A stretch of DNA of 9,313 nucleotides from an uncultured Erysipelotrichales bacterium (GTDB taxonomy: Bacteria > Bacillota_I > Bacilli_A > Erysipelotrichales > Coprobacillaceae), in contig CAKVJS010000035.1 of assembly GCA_934754755.1 (NCBI GenBank), forward strand, positions 1 through 9,313, in the 5' to 3' direction. The notes beneath the pieces are model-generated. The model was not told the DNA's origin. It was given only the letters and a program-made list of their open reading frames with translations, and did no database searches. The translations under genes were made by a program, and so were the position numbers. Shown one piece after another: positions 1 through 7,332 of the stretch (within the stretch, counting starts at the first letter, position 1; every line of letters begins with the position of its first letter).

Positions 1-629
1 TCCCGGTAGCTATAGTACATTTGGTATACTTTTTTTTCATCCGCATGCTTCTTTTTTTCTTTAGTAACTAGATATCCTGTTTTATAAATCATATCTTTTA
101 CAAATTTACGATACTTAATGGTTTCGCTTATTTCTTCAGCAATAATATATAGCGCCCCTTGGATCGCCTCTTCGATAGAGGCCACTTGATCATTGATATA
201 TTTCATCGCCTCTGCTTGTATATCACTAGATGTCGGACGCAAAATCCATGTACTCAAAGGAGCTAATCCTTTAGCCTTAGCCTCGGTTGCTTTGGTTTTC
301 TTTTTTTCTTTATAAGGACGATATATATCTTCTATATCCGTTAATTTGCTTGCCTGTGTAATGCTTTTTTCCAAAGCAGGGGTTAACATACCCCTTTCCT
401 GTAATAAGCGAATTACATCTTCTTTTCGCTCATATAAGTGACATAAATATTGATATTGTTTTTCGATCAGTCGAATCGAATCCTCAGTTAATCCCCCCGT
501 TGCTTCTTTCCGATAGCGCGCAATAAAAGGTACGGTATTACCGTCTTCTAATAGGGATAGCGTAGCCTTAATTGATCGTAGTGGTACTGCTAAGTCAGTA
601 GCTAATTGTTGCAAAGTTTGTTCGTTCAT
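1..629 (-). CDS. tex: Tex/YhgF-family transcription accessory protein, N-terminal part
   Basis: The reading frame is open from the ATG at 629 to the window edge and gives 209 complete codons. Tex proteins are usually over 700 residues, so only the N-terminal quarter or so is here; the YqgF-like, helix-hairpin-helix and S1 RNA-binding domains would lie beyond the window. Recognition rests on the family signature near residues 35-50 (TVPFIARYRKEATGGL), the later DIYRPYKEKKKTKATEAKAKG stretch around residues 95-115, and the MYYSY segment close to the edge. Tex is a cytoplasmic nucleic-acid-binding protein tied to transcription and to toxin-gene expression or stress in several bacteria; its exact biochemical role is not settled. 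The start is backed by AGGAG at 636-640, six bases upstream. It is transcribed from its own promoter (664-692) and is cut off from the upstream operon by a terminator, so its neighbourhood says nothing about sugar metabolism. Confidence 0.9.
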   Translation of the reverse strand, partial: MNEQTLQQLATDLAVPLRSIKATLSLLEDGNTVPFIARYRKEATGGLTEDSIRLIEKQYQYLCHLYERKEDVIRLLQERGMLTPALEKSITQASKLTDIEDIYRPYKEKKKTKATEAKAKGLAPLSTWILRPTSSDIQAEAMKYINDQVASIEEAIQGALYIIAEEISETIKYRKFVKDMIYKTGYLVTKEKKKHADEKKVYQMYYSYR

Positions 630-663
630 ATCATGCTCCTGTTTCTCTGTTTTTAACTATCTT

Positions 664-692
664 ATCATAGCATAAAACAAAACAGGTGAAAA
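664..692 (-). promoter_or_regulatory. Sigma-A-type promoter of tex (extended -10)
   Basis: On the minus strand a -35 element TTTTCA (687-692) is followed by a 17-base spacer and a -10 element TATGAT (664-669). The TG of TGC directly before the -10 makes it an extended -10. The -10 matches the consensus at five of six positions and the -35 at four of six. Transcription would start about 28 bases before the tex ATG. The element lies downstream of the operon terminator, as expected for an independent unit. Confidence 0.65.
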
Positions 693-716
693 TAATAACT
701 ACAAAAAGCCATTTAT

Positions 717-750
717 AAAAAAAGGGAAGGAAAACAATTTCCTGCCCTTT
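717..750 (-). terminator. Rho-independent terminator of the PTS operon
   Basis: Seven bases past the sorE-like stop codon the minus strand forms a 13-bp stem (738-750 paired with 721-733) with one mismatch (G744 against A727) and a 4-base loop, followed by a run of seven T in the minus-strand sense (717-723, overlapping the foot of the stem). The stem core is AAAGGG/CCCTTT and GGAAA/TTTCC. It ends the five-gene operon and keeps it apart from tex. Confidence 0.85.
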
Positions 751-756
751 CTTATC

Positions 757-2019
757 TTATTGAGATGACTCTTTATTCCATTGTAATAAGATTGCTTCTG
801 CTTCTTTATTCCACAATCCTTTGTTTCGATTACATGACTGTGCTAATTGTCTAAATAATTCATTTTCTTTTCCCAATTCCTCAAAGTCTTCAATAGCGGT
901 TAGTGGCATATTTAAATGCGTATAAATAAGTTTTTTTCCTCCCGGAATGTCCGGTAAGTTTTTTGATGTTTCTACGACACTGTCAATACCACCGATATGG
1001 GTAATCATGACAGCCGCATTTACTTCTCCAGCTGCTGATTTTGTGATGGCTTCTTTCATATCATCGATTGTCCCACCAGTCGAACCAAGAATTTTCGTTC
1101 TAGAGTAATGACAATCATATAAATTCATATTTGCACTAAACGAAGCATCTGTTGGTCCCGCAAAGATATTCATACATCCATCGTACGCCAATAATTGATT
1201 TCCAACTTCACACACACCGGCATTAGGAATATAAACGAATACATCATCGTATCCTTGATTGTCCGTGATACTCATTAGAGAGGCCACTTGGTCTTCCATC
1301 CCACTTGTATTCACGTACAACAATTCGACTCCATGTTCAGCTGCTTCCTTTTCCGAAATGACTTCCTTAGCACGCGCGATACGGGCATCGGATACTTCGG
1401 TTACAACAATTCTTTTAGGCTTGTTTTCGTAAGTCAATGCAAAACTAATCGCCCCTAGACCCATCGGTCCACATCCACCTAAGATAATAATGTTTCCATC
1501 CTTTTTCGTTCCCATGATATGGTCATAACATCCTGGTACGGTATGATAGTTAGAATGGTAAGCACTAATGACACAACACATTGGTTCAGCCAAAGAGGCA
1601 TCAAAGTAACTATCTCCATTAAATGTCCATAAACAGTCAGCTTCAATAATATCATTCGGGAAAATACAATATTCGGTTGCTCCTCCACACCAACGATACG
1701 AGTACCCTGGTGACTCCATTTGTCCTGGTATGGCTGGTTGTTGGGCAAATTTTTGACCAGGTTGAAACTTATGTTGCCATTTCTTTCCTACCTTTACAAT
1801 ATCCCCCGCAAATTCATGACCAATCATAACCGGATTATCATACACGTCGTTAGGCACTCTTTTATGCTTCGCCCCTTGCTTAATGGTTTTCCATGTTGAC
1901 ATACAAATACTATCACTAACGACTTTAACTAAGATTTCATCGTCCGCAATTTCTGGTAAATCAAATTCGTCTAATCGAATGTCATCGACCCCATATAATC
2001 GTACTGCTCTTGTTTTCAT
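757..2019 (-). CDS. sorE: Zinc-dependent polyol-phosphate dehydrogenase, SorE (L-sorbose-1-phosphate reductase) type
   Basis: This is a 420-residue medium-chain dehydrogenase. The catalytic zinc site is visible as C39, H68-E69 (GHE) and E145 (AEP), and the Rossmann motif GGCGPMG lies at 181-187. The four-cysteine structural zinc lobe of classic alcohol dehydrogenases is absent. The length and N-terminal blocks (KTRAVRLYG, VVSDSICMS, GHEFAGDIVKVGKKWQHKF) resemble Klebsiella SorE as I remember it. SorE interconverts L-sorbose 1-phosphate and D-glucitol 6-phosphate, acting on the carbon next to the phosphate. The acidic residue E208 at the end of the second Rossmann strand hints at NAD(H). It is the last gene of the operon, 19 bp after the kinase gene; GAGGAG at 2028-2033 supports the start. 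In this operon I infer that it oxidises the imported hexitol phosphate. The family is well supported; the substrate is not fixed, and D-arabitol-phosphate or galactitol-1-phosphate dehydrogenase activity remains possible. Confidence 0.8.
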   Translation of the reverse strand: MKTRAVRLYGVDDIRLDEFDLPEIADDEILVKVVSDSICMSTWKTIKQGAKHKRVPNDVYDNPVMIGHEFAGDIVKVGKKWQHKFQPGQKFAQQPAIPGQMESPGYSYRWCGGATEYCIFPNDIIEADCLWTFNGDSYFDASLAEPMCCVISAYHSNYHTVPGCYDHIMGTKKDGNIIILGGCGPMGLGAISFALTYENKPKRIVVTEVSDARIARAKEVISEKEAAEHGVELLYVNTSGMEDQVASLMSITDNQGYDDVFVYIPNAGVCEVGNQLLAYDGCMNIFAGPTDASFSANMNLYDCHYSRTKILGSTGGTIDDMKEAITKSAAGEVNAAVMITHIGGIDSVVETSKNLPDIPGGKKLIYTHLNMPLTAIEDFEELGKENELFRQLAQSCNRNKGLWNKEAEAILLQWNKESSQ

Positions 2020-2038
2020 AGTATATTCTCCTCTTCTT

Positions 2039-2968
2039 CTATTTATATTCCAATGTAACTTTTGTTATTAGTGTATCAATGACACTTCGCGTAGCGGGAT
2101 TAGTTCCCTCTGTCATGACGGCACCGGCAGAGGATGCCATCGCTAATTTAAAGAGCGATGCTGTATCTAACTTTTGACTAATACCATAGGCTAAGGCACC
2201 GACCATACTATCGCCAGCACCAACCGCAGAGTTCGTTGTAACGGACAATCCAGAAGCAACGACTGTTTGATCAGGGGTAAGGAAAACCGCCCCTTTGGCA
2301 CCCATGGATACAACAACCATTTCAATATCTTTATCCAGTAGTGTTCTTGCCTTTTCGATAATAATGGAATCACTACTATTTTCTGGTAAACCAAAGTATT
2401 TACAAATTTCAAAAGTATTGGGCTTAATTAACATCGGTCCGGCCTGAATACCTTGGCTAAATAATTCCCCATCCGCATCCAGGATTACTTTTCCACCCTT
2501 CTCTTTAATCTTGTAAATTAAATTTTGGTAAATATCGACCGGCGTATTGGGGGGAACACTTCCCGATAATACAACGACATCTTCTTCCTTCACTAAAGAT
2601 AGCAAGGTTTCGGTTAATGCTTCAATATCACTACTTTGTACCATACTACCTAATTCATTTAGTTCGGTTAGACACATATCTTTATCAAGTACCTTTAAGT
2701 TAGTTCGGGTATTTCCTTCAATCGTTATAAACTTTGTCTGATATCCCTTTTTATCTAATTCTTGTTGAATCCAGGCTCCATTGGCGCCGGCAATAAATCC
2801 GGTTACCGTGGATGTACCACCTAAGGCATCAATAGCCTTCGATACATTGATGCCTTTTCCGCCAATATCGATGACTACATTGCCTAAACGATTTAATCCT
2901 CCCTTATGCAAGGTCGATAGATAGGCCGTTTTATCGATGGCTGGATTCAGTGTTACTGTAATAATCAT
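2039..2968 (-). CDS. fruK: PfkB-family sugar-phosphate kinase, 1-phosphofructokinase type
   Basis: This 309-residue cytoplasmic kinase has the usual length of FruK/LacC enzymes. Visible landmarks are TVTLNPAIDK at 4-13, GGKGIN at 36-41, TRTN at 87-90, LSGSVPP at 134-140, IKPN at 181-184 and the anion-hole/catalytic signature AVGAGDSM at 248-255, where D253 is the expected catalytic base. The family transfers phosphate from ATP to ketohexose monophosphates: FruK makes fructose 1,6-bisphosphate from fructose 1-phosphate, and LacC makes tagatose 1,6-bisphosphate from tagatose 6-phosphate. The GAGDSM form and the TRTN block look more like FruK, but the two are hard to separate by eye and no tagatose-bisphosphate aldolase is present. 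The gene lies 10 bp after the IIB-IIA gene and 19 bp before the sorE-like gene, so it probably acts on that enzyme's ketose phosphate product. The start is fixed by AGGAGG six bases upstream. Confidence 0.82.
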   Translation of the reverse strand: MIITVTLNPAIDKTAYLSTLHKGGLNRLGNVVIDIGGKGINVSKAIDALGGTSTVTGFIAGANGAWIQQELDKKGYQTKFITIEGNTRTNLKVLDKDMCLTELNELGSMVQSSDIEALTETLLSLVKEEDVVVLSGSVPPNTPVDIYQNLIYKIKEKGGKVILDADGELFSQGIQAGPMLIKPNTFEICKYFGLPENSSDSIIIEKARTLLDKDIEMVVVSMGAKGAVFLTPDQTVVASGLSVTTNSAVGAGDSMVGALAYGISQKLDTASLFKLAMASSAGAVMTEGTNPATRSVIDTLITKVTLEYK

Positions 2969-2974
2969 ATGTTA

Positions 2975-2980
2975 CCTCCT
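2975..2980 (-). promoter_or_regulatory. Shine-Dalgarno site of the kinase gene overlapping the upstream stop
   Basis: On the minus strand a perfect AGGAGG shares its first two bases with the TAG stop (2979-2981) of the IIB-IIA gene and sits six bases before the kinase ATG. A ribosome finishing the PTS gene would end on the next gene's binding site, which suggests translational coupling. Confidence 0.7.
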
Positions 2981-3683
2981 ATTGTGTTAATACTTGATGA
3001 ATATACGAAGGATCCTGTCTTTTGACAATATCCTTAACCGTATCCATATCACTTAATTTTAAAGCAATATTTGATAATAATTCCATATGATTATCACCAA
3101 TAGCCGCAATACCGATCACGATTCGAACCAATTGGTTATGCCAATTGATTCCTTCTGGATAGATCATTACCGCTAGCCCGGTTTGCTTTACATACTTTTT
3201 GACCTCATATTCGCCATGGGGAATTGCAATTTCATTACCAATATACGTAGTAATATCGTGATCCCTCTTTAACATGCCTGAAATATATGGTTCTTCAATA
3301 CAGTTTCGTTCCAACAATACTTTTCCGATATCTCGTATTGCTGTATCGCTATCTACACTATGACAGTGTGTAATAATTGCATCCTTGGATAACAATTCCA
3401 TTGCTTTAAGCATTTTTTTCACTTCCTTTGCAATTCTATTTATTCTTTGACTGTTTAAATAATGATCAATGGTGTATATTTTCTTAAATTTTTTGTTTTG
3501 TTTCATGCTAGTAAGCAATTGTTCTTGTAAAATAATGATATCCACGTCTGCTTGTACATTGTTAATCGAACTATTGGATATGCTAACGTTGGTTCCTATA
3601 AGTTGCTTCTTTAATATACTAGCGCCTAGGGCACTGGATCCCATTCCTGCATCGCATACAAAGCAGATGCTTAAGGGGTCCAT
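2979..3683 (-). CDS. mtlF: Mannitol-type PTS IIB-IIA fusion protein
   Basis: The protein has 234 residues and two domains. Residues about 3-95 form a mannitol-type IIB domain with the phosphocysteine loop VCDAGMGSSALG (C10). Residues about 95-234 form a mannitol/fructose-type IIA domain with the active-site histidine in IAIPHG (H156) and a second conserved histidine in GDNHMELL (H199). In standard Gram-positive mannitol systems MtlF is IIA alone, about 145 residues, so the N-terminal IIB is an addition. It is presumably cytosolic, taking phosphate from HPr on H156 and passing it to a IIB cysteine, either its own C10 or C372 of the membrane IICB encoded upstream. The gene overlaps the 3' end of the regulator gene by 13 bp and has AGGAGG seven bases before its ATG. 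Domain assignment is secure; that it serves the IICB of this operon is inferred from position. The symbol reflects the IIA part and operon place only. Confidence 0.87.
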   Translation of the reverse strand: MDPLSICFVCDAGMGSSALGASILKKQLIGTNVSISNSSINNVQADVDIIILQEQLLTSMKQNKKFKKIYTIDHYLNSQRINRIAKEVKKMLKAMELLSKDAIITHCHSVDSDTAIRDIGKVLLERNCIEEPYISGMLKRDHDITTYIGNEIAIPHGEYEVKKYVKQTGLAVMIYPEGINWHNQLVRIVIGIAAIGDNHMELLSNIALKLSDMDTVKDIVKRQDPSYIHQVLTQ

Positions 3684-5728
3684 ACTTTTGCCTCCTGTAA
3701 GTATTGCAGTAGATACTGATGTAAAATATCATTACAATTCATTTTGATTCGATCGATCGATCCCCTTTGTAAAGATTGGTAAAAGGTATCGTTCTCTAGA
3801 ATAGCGGCACTAATATAGGACATCATTTGTTGTTTTTCCTTACTACTATTTTTGGGCATTACCATTAATAAAGCTACTTTAATATGTTGCAAAGAAGCAT
3901 CGACAAATACGCCCTTATTAGGTCGTATAATGCTAATTTGACAACTTGTAACACAAGTAGAGGCACAATGAAACAGAGCGAAACCAAAACCATGATAAAC
4001 ATTGCTACCTAACGCTTCTCGTTTCAACAAGGCATTAAAAAGTTGTGCAAAATCACTACCTATAATTTGTTTACAAGCACATTGGAGTAACTCGTCTTTT
4101 GTAATTTGTGAGTCGTAACCATAAATTTTAATACTATCCATGATTTCTTGCATACCGGACATCATCGTCACTAAATCAATCGCATGACTATACGTCTGCA
4201 TAGATTTTGGCTTTTCATCCCTTCTTTTGCATTGAATAGCCTGTTGTATCGTATGAATATCGCGATCGGTAAGCAAAGGACTAATGGTAATTACATCTGG
4301 CTGCTCCATGACAAAGGTAGAAACCAATACTTCACAGTCCGTATCCGCCATTTGTGAGGTCGCTAACGTCTGTAATTGGACATTCGAATCTAATACCTGG
4401 CGCAATTTTTCTAGCAGCAATACGGATGCTCCGATGCCACTACTACATACCACCCCTACTTTGACCATGCGTTGTTGCCGTCGTATATTTTTATTTTTAT
4501 AACGCTCGATAGCCGCTCCAAAGTGTAACGCCAAATACCCTATTTCATCTGTATTTACGGCATATCCATACATACTTGTAATTTCTTTACAAGCTAACGT
4601 GGTAATCATAAAAATAAATGGATATTGTTTTTTTATACTGGAAAGCATGGGATTATAAATGGGGAGTCCATATTGTAGACGCAACATGGCGGATTGAAGG
4701 TGTGCACTAATGCCACTGTAAAGATCGGCATCATTTTGGATAAAAAATCCTTGTTGTTGAAAAATGCTAACCATTTTTTCAATCAATGGTAGATACATAG
4801 AATCTTGCGATTCACTCACATATGCTTTTTTCGCACTATCCAAATGAATGGTAATAAAGAATAATTCACCCTTAGAAAAAGGTAATGCAAACCTTTCTGA
4901 TAAACTGGCGGCAATTTGCTTGGCCTTTTGATACGACTCGGCATTATATTGCATCGTGGTTATCACGGAACTATCTTCAATTTGTTTACCCTGTTGCAAC
5001 CTTTGAATCGCAATCATTAAATGTATGACCAGTCCAATATAGGAATATTTAGCCATGTAGGAAAGATCAAGGGTTTCTCTTTTTTCCCACAGGACCTGCA
5101 CAATATTCTGTAAAATTTCTTGATCTAGTAACTTAATCATATTGGAATCTAAGGAAGCAAATAGATCTTCTATAATCGCCTTACTGTCTCCTCTTTCTAA
5201 CGAAACTAAACAATCATTAATACCCGATTGATTATATAATAAGGACAAGGTAAGACGAATACTTTCCTCCCGACCGGTGATTTGAATACCACGTCCTGGT
5301 TGGCGTGATAGCTGAATATGATTTTGTTGTAGAAATGGGAAAATATCCTCTAAATCATTACTAATAGTGGCTGGTGAAACATCGAAAATACGGGCATAAT
5401 GCGCGATTTTTTGAACTTCCTTGGTTTTTAGTAGTTCAATACATAAGTGCCTTTGCCTTTCTCTTTTATCATAGAAGGTGGCAATGGTTCCTTGCAAGGT
5501 AGAACGAAATCGCGCTTTATTATCACTCGTGCCACATATTTTTAGGCCCTGCCCTTTTTTTACTTGTAAACTTAGATTATACTCCTTGAGCTTGTTATTT
5601 ATATTGCTTAATTCTCGCGTTATTGTACGCTTACTTGTTTGTAGCTTATCACTAATGGATTCATACATAATGTAATCGTCTTGTTCCATACATAATAATA
5701 AAATTTTAGCTTGTCTACTTGAATACAT
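3671..5728 (-). CDS. mtlR: MtlR-type PRD transcriptional regulator with IIB- and IIA-like domains
   Basis: At 685 residues this is close to the size of known MtlR proteins. Domain order: N-terminal winged helix (about 1-75), second Mga-like helix-turn-helix (about 90-165, with VSPATISNDLEDIF), PRD1 (about 190-300), PRD2 (about 310-415), a galactitol-type IIB-like domain (about 420-505) and an MtlF-like IIA domain (about 545-685). Every expected phosphorylation site is present: H236 and H295 in PRD1, H343 and H402 in PRD2, C428 in VVCSSGIGAS, and H587 in the IIA-like part, where Phe rather than Pro precedes the histidine. In this family phosphorylation by HPr and EII components sets activity, so the protein should switch on the operon when its sugar is being transported and preferred sugars are absent. 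The gene starts 18 bp after the IICB gene, with GGAG eight bases before the ATG. The likely targets are the inverted repeats at 7175-7211. Confidence 0.88.
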   Translation of the reverse strand: MYSSRQAKILLLCMEQDDYIMYESISDKLQTSKRTITRELSNINNKLKEYNLSLQVKKGQGLKICGTSDNKARFRSTLQGTIATFYDKRERQRHLCIELLKTKEVQKIAHYARIFDVSPATISNDLEDIFPFLQQNHIQLSRQPGRGIQITGREESIRLTLSLLYNQSGINDCLVSLERGDSKAIIEDLFASLDSNMIKLLDQEILQNIVQVLWEKRETLDLSYMAKYSYIGLVIHLMIAIQRLQQGKQIEDSSVITTMQYNAESYQKAKQIAASLSERFALPFSKGELFFITIHLDSAKKAYVSESQDSMYLPLIEKMVSIFQQQGFFIQNDADLYSGISAHLQSAMLRLQYGLPIYNPMLSSIKKQYPFIFMITTLACKEITSMYGYAVNTDEIGYLALHFGAAIERYKNKNIRRQQRMVKVGVVCSSGIGASVLLLEKLRQVLDSNVQLQTLATSQMADTDCEVLVSTFVMEQPDVITISPLLTDRDIHTIQQAIQCKRRDEKPKSMQTYSHAIDLVTMMSGMQEIMDSIKIYGYDSQITKDELLQCACKQIIGSDFAQLFNALLKREALGSNVYHGFGFALFHCASTCVTSCQISIIRPNKGVFVDASLQHIKVALLMVMPKNSSKEKQQMMSYISAAILENDTFYQSLQRGSIDRIKMNCNDILHQYLLQYLQEAKVWTP

Positions 5729-5746
5729 TAACGCTTCTCCATTTTT

Positions 5747-7108
5747 TTATTGTAATTGGCTTACGATGTCGTCATATTCATCACTACCCATAAAGTTCGT
5801 AATTGGGAAAATTTGGGCATCTGGACATCGAGATTGCACTCTAGCAACTAAGGATTTTTGGGTTACGATAATCGCTGATTGTTTTGGTATATCGTTGATT
5901 GCACAATGGGATACGGACATATCAATACCTGCCTCTTTTAATTTCTTAGATAAAATAGTGGCTCCCATAGCACTCGATCCCATTCCTGCATCGCAGGCAA
6001 AGACAATCGAATCACCCGTAATTTTTGTTTTGTTTTGCGCGCGTCCTTTTATCGCTGCTTTTTCACTCGCAACCTTTTGACTTGCCTCTTCCAAAGATTC
6101 ATCTTTATTAGAGAACTTCAATATAATCATCGATATAAAGAAAGAAACAATGGTTGCAATAATGACACTAATAATAACACCGATATAGCTTGCCTTATTA
6201 CACATACCAAGCAGAGCAATGATACTACCCGGTGAAGCTGGGGCAACGAGTCCGGCTTGGAATAACATATTCACCCCAACACCAGTACCTCCAGCGATAA
6301 TAACCGCAATAATTAATAAAGGATTCATTAAAATATAAGGGAAATATATTTCATGGATACCACCGAAAAAGTGAATGATGGCAGCTGCTGGTGCTGAACT
6401 TTTCGCACTACCCTTACCAAACATACAGTAGGCAAGCAAGACTCCTAATCCAGGACCTGGGTTCGATTCAATTAAGAAGAAAATCGATTTCCCGGTTGCT
6501 GCTACTTGTTCCGTTCCTAATGGAGAAAAGATACCATGATTAATGGCATTGTTTAAAAACAATACTTTTGCGGGTTCTACAATAATAGACACCAAAGGTA
6601 ACAACCCGTTCTTAACAAATACATTAACACCGGAAGATAATACTTCATTGATTACAATACATACGGGCTTAATAGCGGTTGCACCTAATATCGCTAATAT
6701 GAACCCAAGAATCCCAGCCGAAAAGTTATTAACTAACATTTCAAAACCTTGTGGAATTTTATCTTGTACCCTATTGTCAAACTTCTTAATGAGCCATCCA
6801 CCTAATGGACCCGCAAACATAGCTCCGATAAACATTGGTATCGGCGCTCCGACTAGTACTCCCATCGTCATAATGCTTCCCACTAGCGCCCCACGGTGAC
6901 CATATACGTTGTATCCTCCCATATAACCGATGAGGATAGGCAATAAGAATTTTTGCATGGGATCACCAATAGCTGCTAATTCTTTATTCGGGATCCACCC
7001 ATCTGGAATAAATAAGGCGGTAATAATTCCCCAGGCAATAAAAGCAGCAATAACTGGCATTACCATACTACTTAAAGCTCGACCAAAATCTTGTACTTTT
7101 TGTCTCAT
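5747..7108 (-). CDS. mtlA: Mannitol-type PTS permease IICB
   Basis: This 453-residue membrane permease is the first gene of the operon. Residues about 1-335 form the IIC domain, with many hydrophobic segments and the family signatures NNAINHG (186-192) and GGIHEIYFPY (249-258), which line the substrate site in mannitol permeases. A polar linker (about 335-363, rich in Ala, Lys, Ser and Glu) leads to a IIB domain with ACDAGMGSSAMG and phosphocysteine C372. No IIA is fused, as in Gram-positive MtlA. It should import and phosphorylate a hexitol at C1, mannitol being the first guess. Mannitol-family permeases in Bacillota can also take other polyols such as D-arabitol, so the substrate is inferred. 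The start is supported by a strong AGGAGGAG just upstream, and the operon promoter lies at 7130-7158. Confidence 0.9.
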   Translation of the reverse strand: MRQKVQDFGRALSSMVMPVIAAFIAWGIITALFIPDGWIPNKELAAIGDPMQKFLLPILIGYMGGYNVYGHRGALVGSIMTMGVLVGAPIPMFIGAMFAGPLGGWLIKKFDNRVQDKIPQGFEMLVNNFSAGILGFILAILGATAIKPVCIVINEVLSSGVNVFVKNGLLPLVSIIVEPAKVLFLNNAINHGIFSPLGTEQVAATGKSIFFLIESNPGPGLGVLLAYCMFGKGSAKSSAPAAAIIHFFGGIHEIYFPYILMNPLLIIAVIIAGGTGVGVNMLFQAGLVAPASPGSIIALLGMCNKASYIGVIISVIIATIVSFFISMIILKFSNKDESLEEASQKVASEKAAIKGRAQNKTKITGDSIVFACDAGMGSSAMGATILSKKLKEAGIDMSVSHCAINDIPKQSAIIVTQKSLVARVQSRCPDAQIFPITNFMGSDEYDDIVSQLQ

Positions 7109-7129
7109 AATACTCCTCCTTACATATAT

Positions 7130-7158
7130 ACTATAACAATTGCGTTAAGCGCATTCAA
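7130..7158 (-). promoter_or_regulatory. Sigma-A-type promoter of the PTS operon
   Basis: On the minus strand -35 TTGAAT (7153-7158), a 17-base spacer and -10 TATAGT (7130-7135) precede the IICB gene. The -10 has an extended TG (TGT). Transcription would start near 7123, giving a leader of about 15 bases that begins at the Shine-Dalgarno site. The -35 matches the consensus at only four of six positions, which fits a promoter that needs an activator. Confidence 0.65.
7143..7158 (-). promoter_or_regulatory. cre-like catabolite repression site over the operon promoter
   Basis: Read on the plus strand, CGTTAAGCGCATTCAA matches the CcpA-site consensus WTGNAARCGNWWWCAW from its fourth position to the end but misses the opening WTG. 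It covers the -35 element and half of the spacer of the operon promoter, where bound CcpA would block RNA polymerase. The poor left half makes this a weak candidate. Confidence 0.4.
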
Positions 7159-7174
7159 TGCTTTACATGATAAA

Positions 7175-7192
7175 CTTTGTCACATTACAAAG
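7175..7192. promoter_or_regulatory. Inverted repeat, candidate MtlR operator
   Basis: CTTTGT and ACAAAG form perfect 6-bp arms around six bases (CACATT). The stretch 7177-7184 (TTGTCACA) equals one half of the MtlR-box consensus I recall for Bacillus/Geobacillus (TTGNCACA-N4-TGTGNCAA); the other half is not kept. The centre lies about 60 bases upstream of the predicted operon start, a usual place for an activator site. Confidence 0.5.
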
Positions 7193-7195
7193 AGG

Positions 7196-7211
7196 ACAAA
7201 TTTAAATTTGT
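7196..7211. repeat. Perfect 16-bp palindrome upstream of the operon promoter
   Basis: ACAAATTTAAATTTGT is identical to its reverse complement. Its centre is 20 bp, about two helical turns, from the centre of the inverted repeat at 7175-7192, and its ends repeat the same ACAAA/TTTGT units. It may be a second operator for the same regulator, or an AT-rich activating (UP-like) element. It is too AT-rich to exclude chance. Confidence 0.4.
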
Positions 7212-7332
7212 TTTTGCAATACACTATTATATTCGACCTTTTCAGCCTAAAACTGTAAGGGGATTAGAAATATTTTAGTACAATCTCTACTATATTTATA
7301 AACGATCCTATGATTTCTTAAATATATCTTTA

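Noticed and set aside
757..2019. Dehydrogenase as MtlD (mannitol-1-phosphate 5-dehydrogenase)
   Set aside because: MtlD belongs to the zinc-independent long-chain polyol dehydrogenase family; this protein has a zinc-site GHE and the GGCGPMG Rossmann motif of the MDR family.
2039..2968. Kinase as LacC in a tagatose 6-phosphate pathway
   Set aside because: No tagatose-bisphosphate aldolase, isomerase or lactose/galactitol PTS is present, and the motifs look more like FruK. It is kept only as an alternative.
3751..3762. GATCGATCGATC tandem palindrome
   Set aside because: It lies inside the regulator gene and encodes ordinary residues near its C-terminus; one short repeat in coding DNA is no evidence of a site.
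6543..6899. A 118-codon plus-strand open frame within the IICB gene
   Set aside because: It is antisense to an unmistakable membrane permease, has no convincing ribosome site and no recognisable family. Shadow frame.
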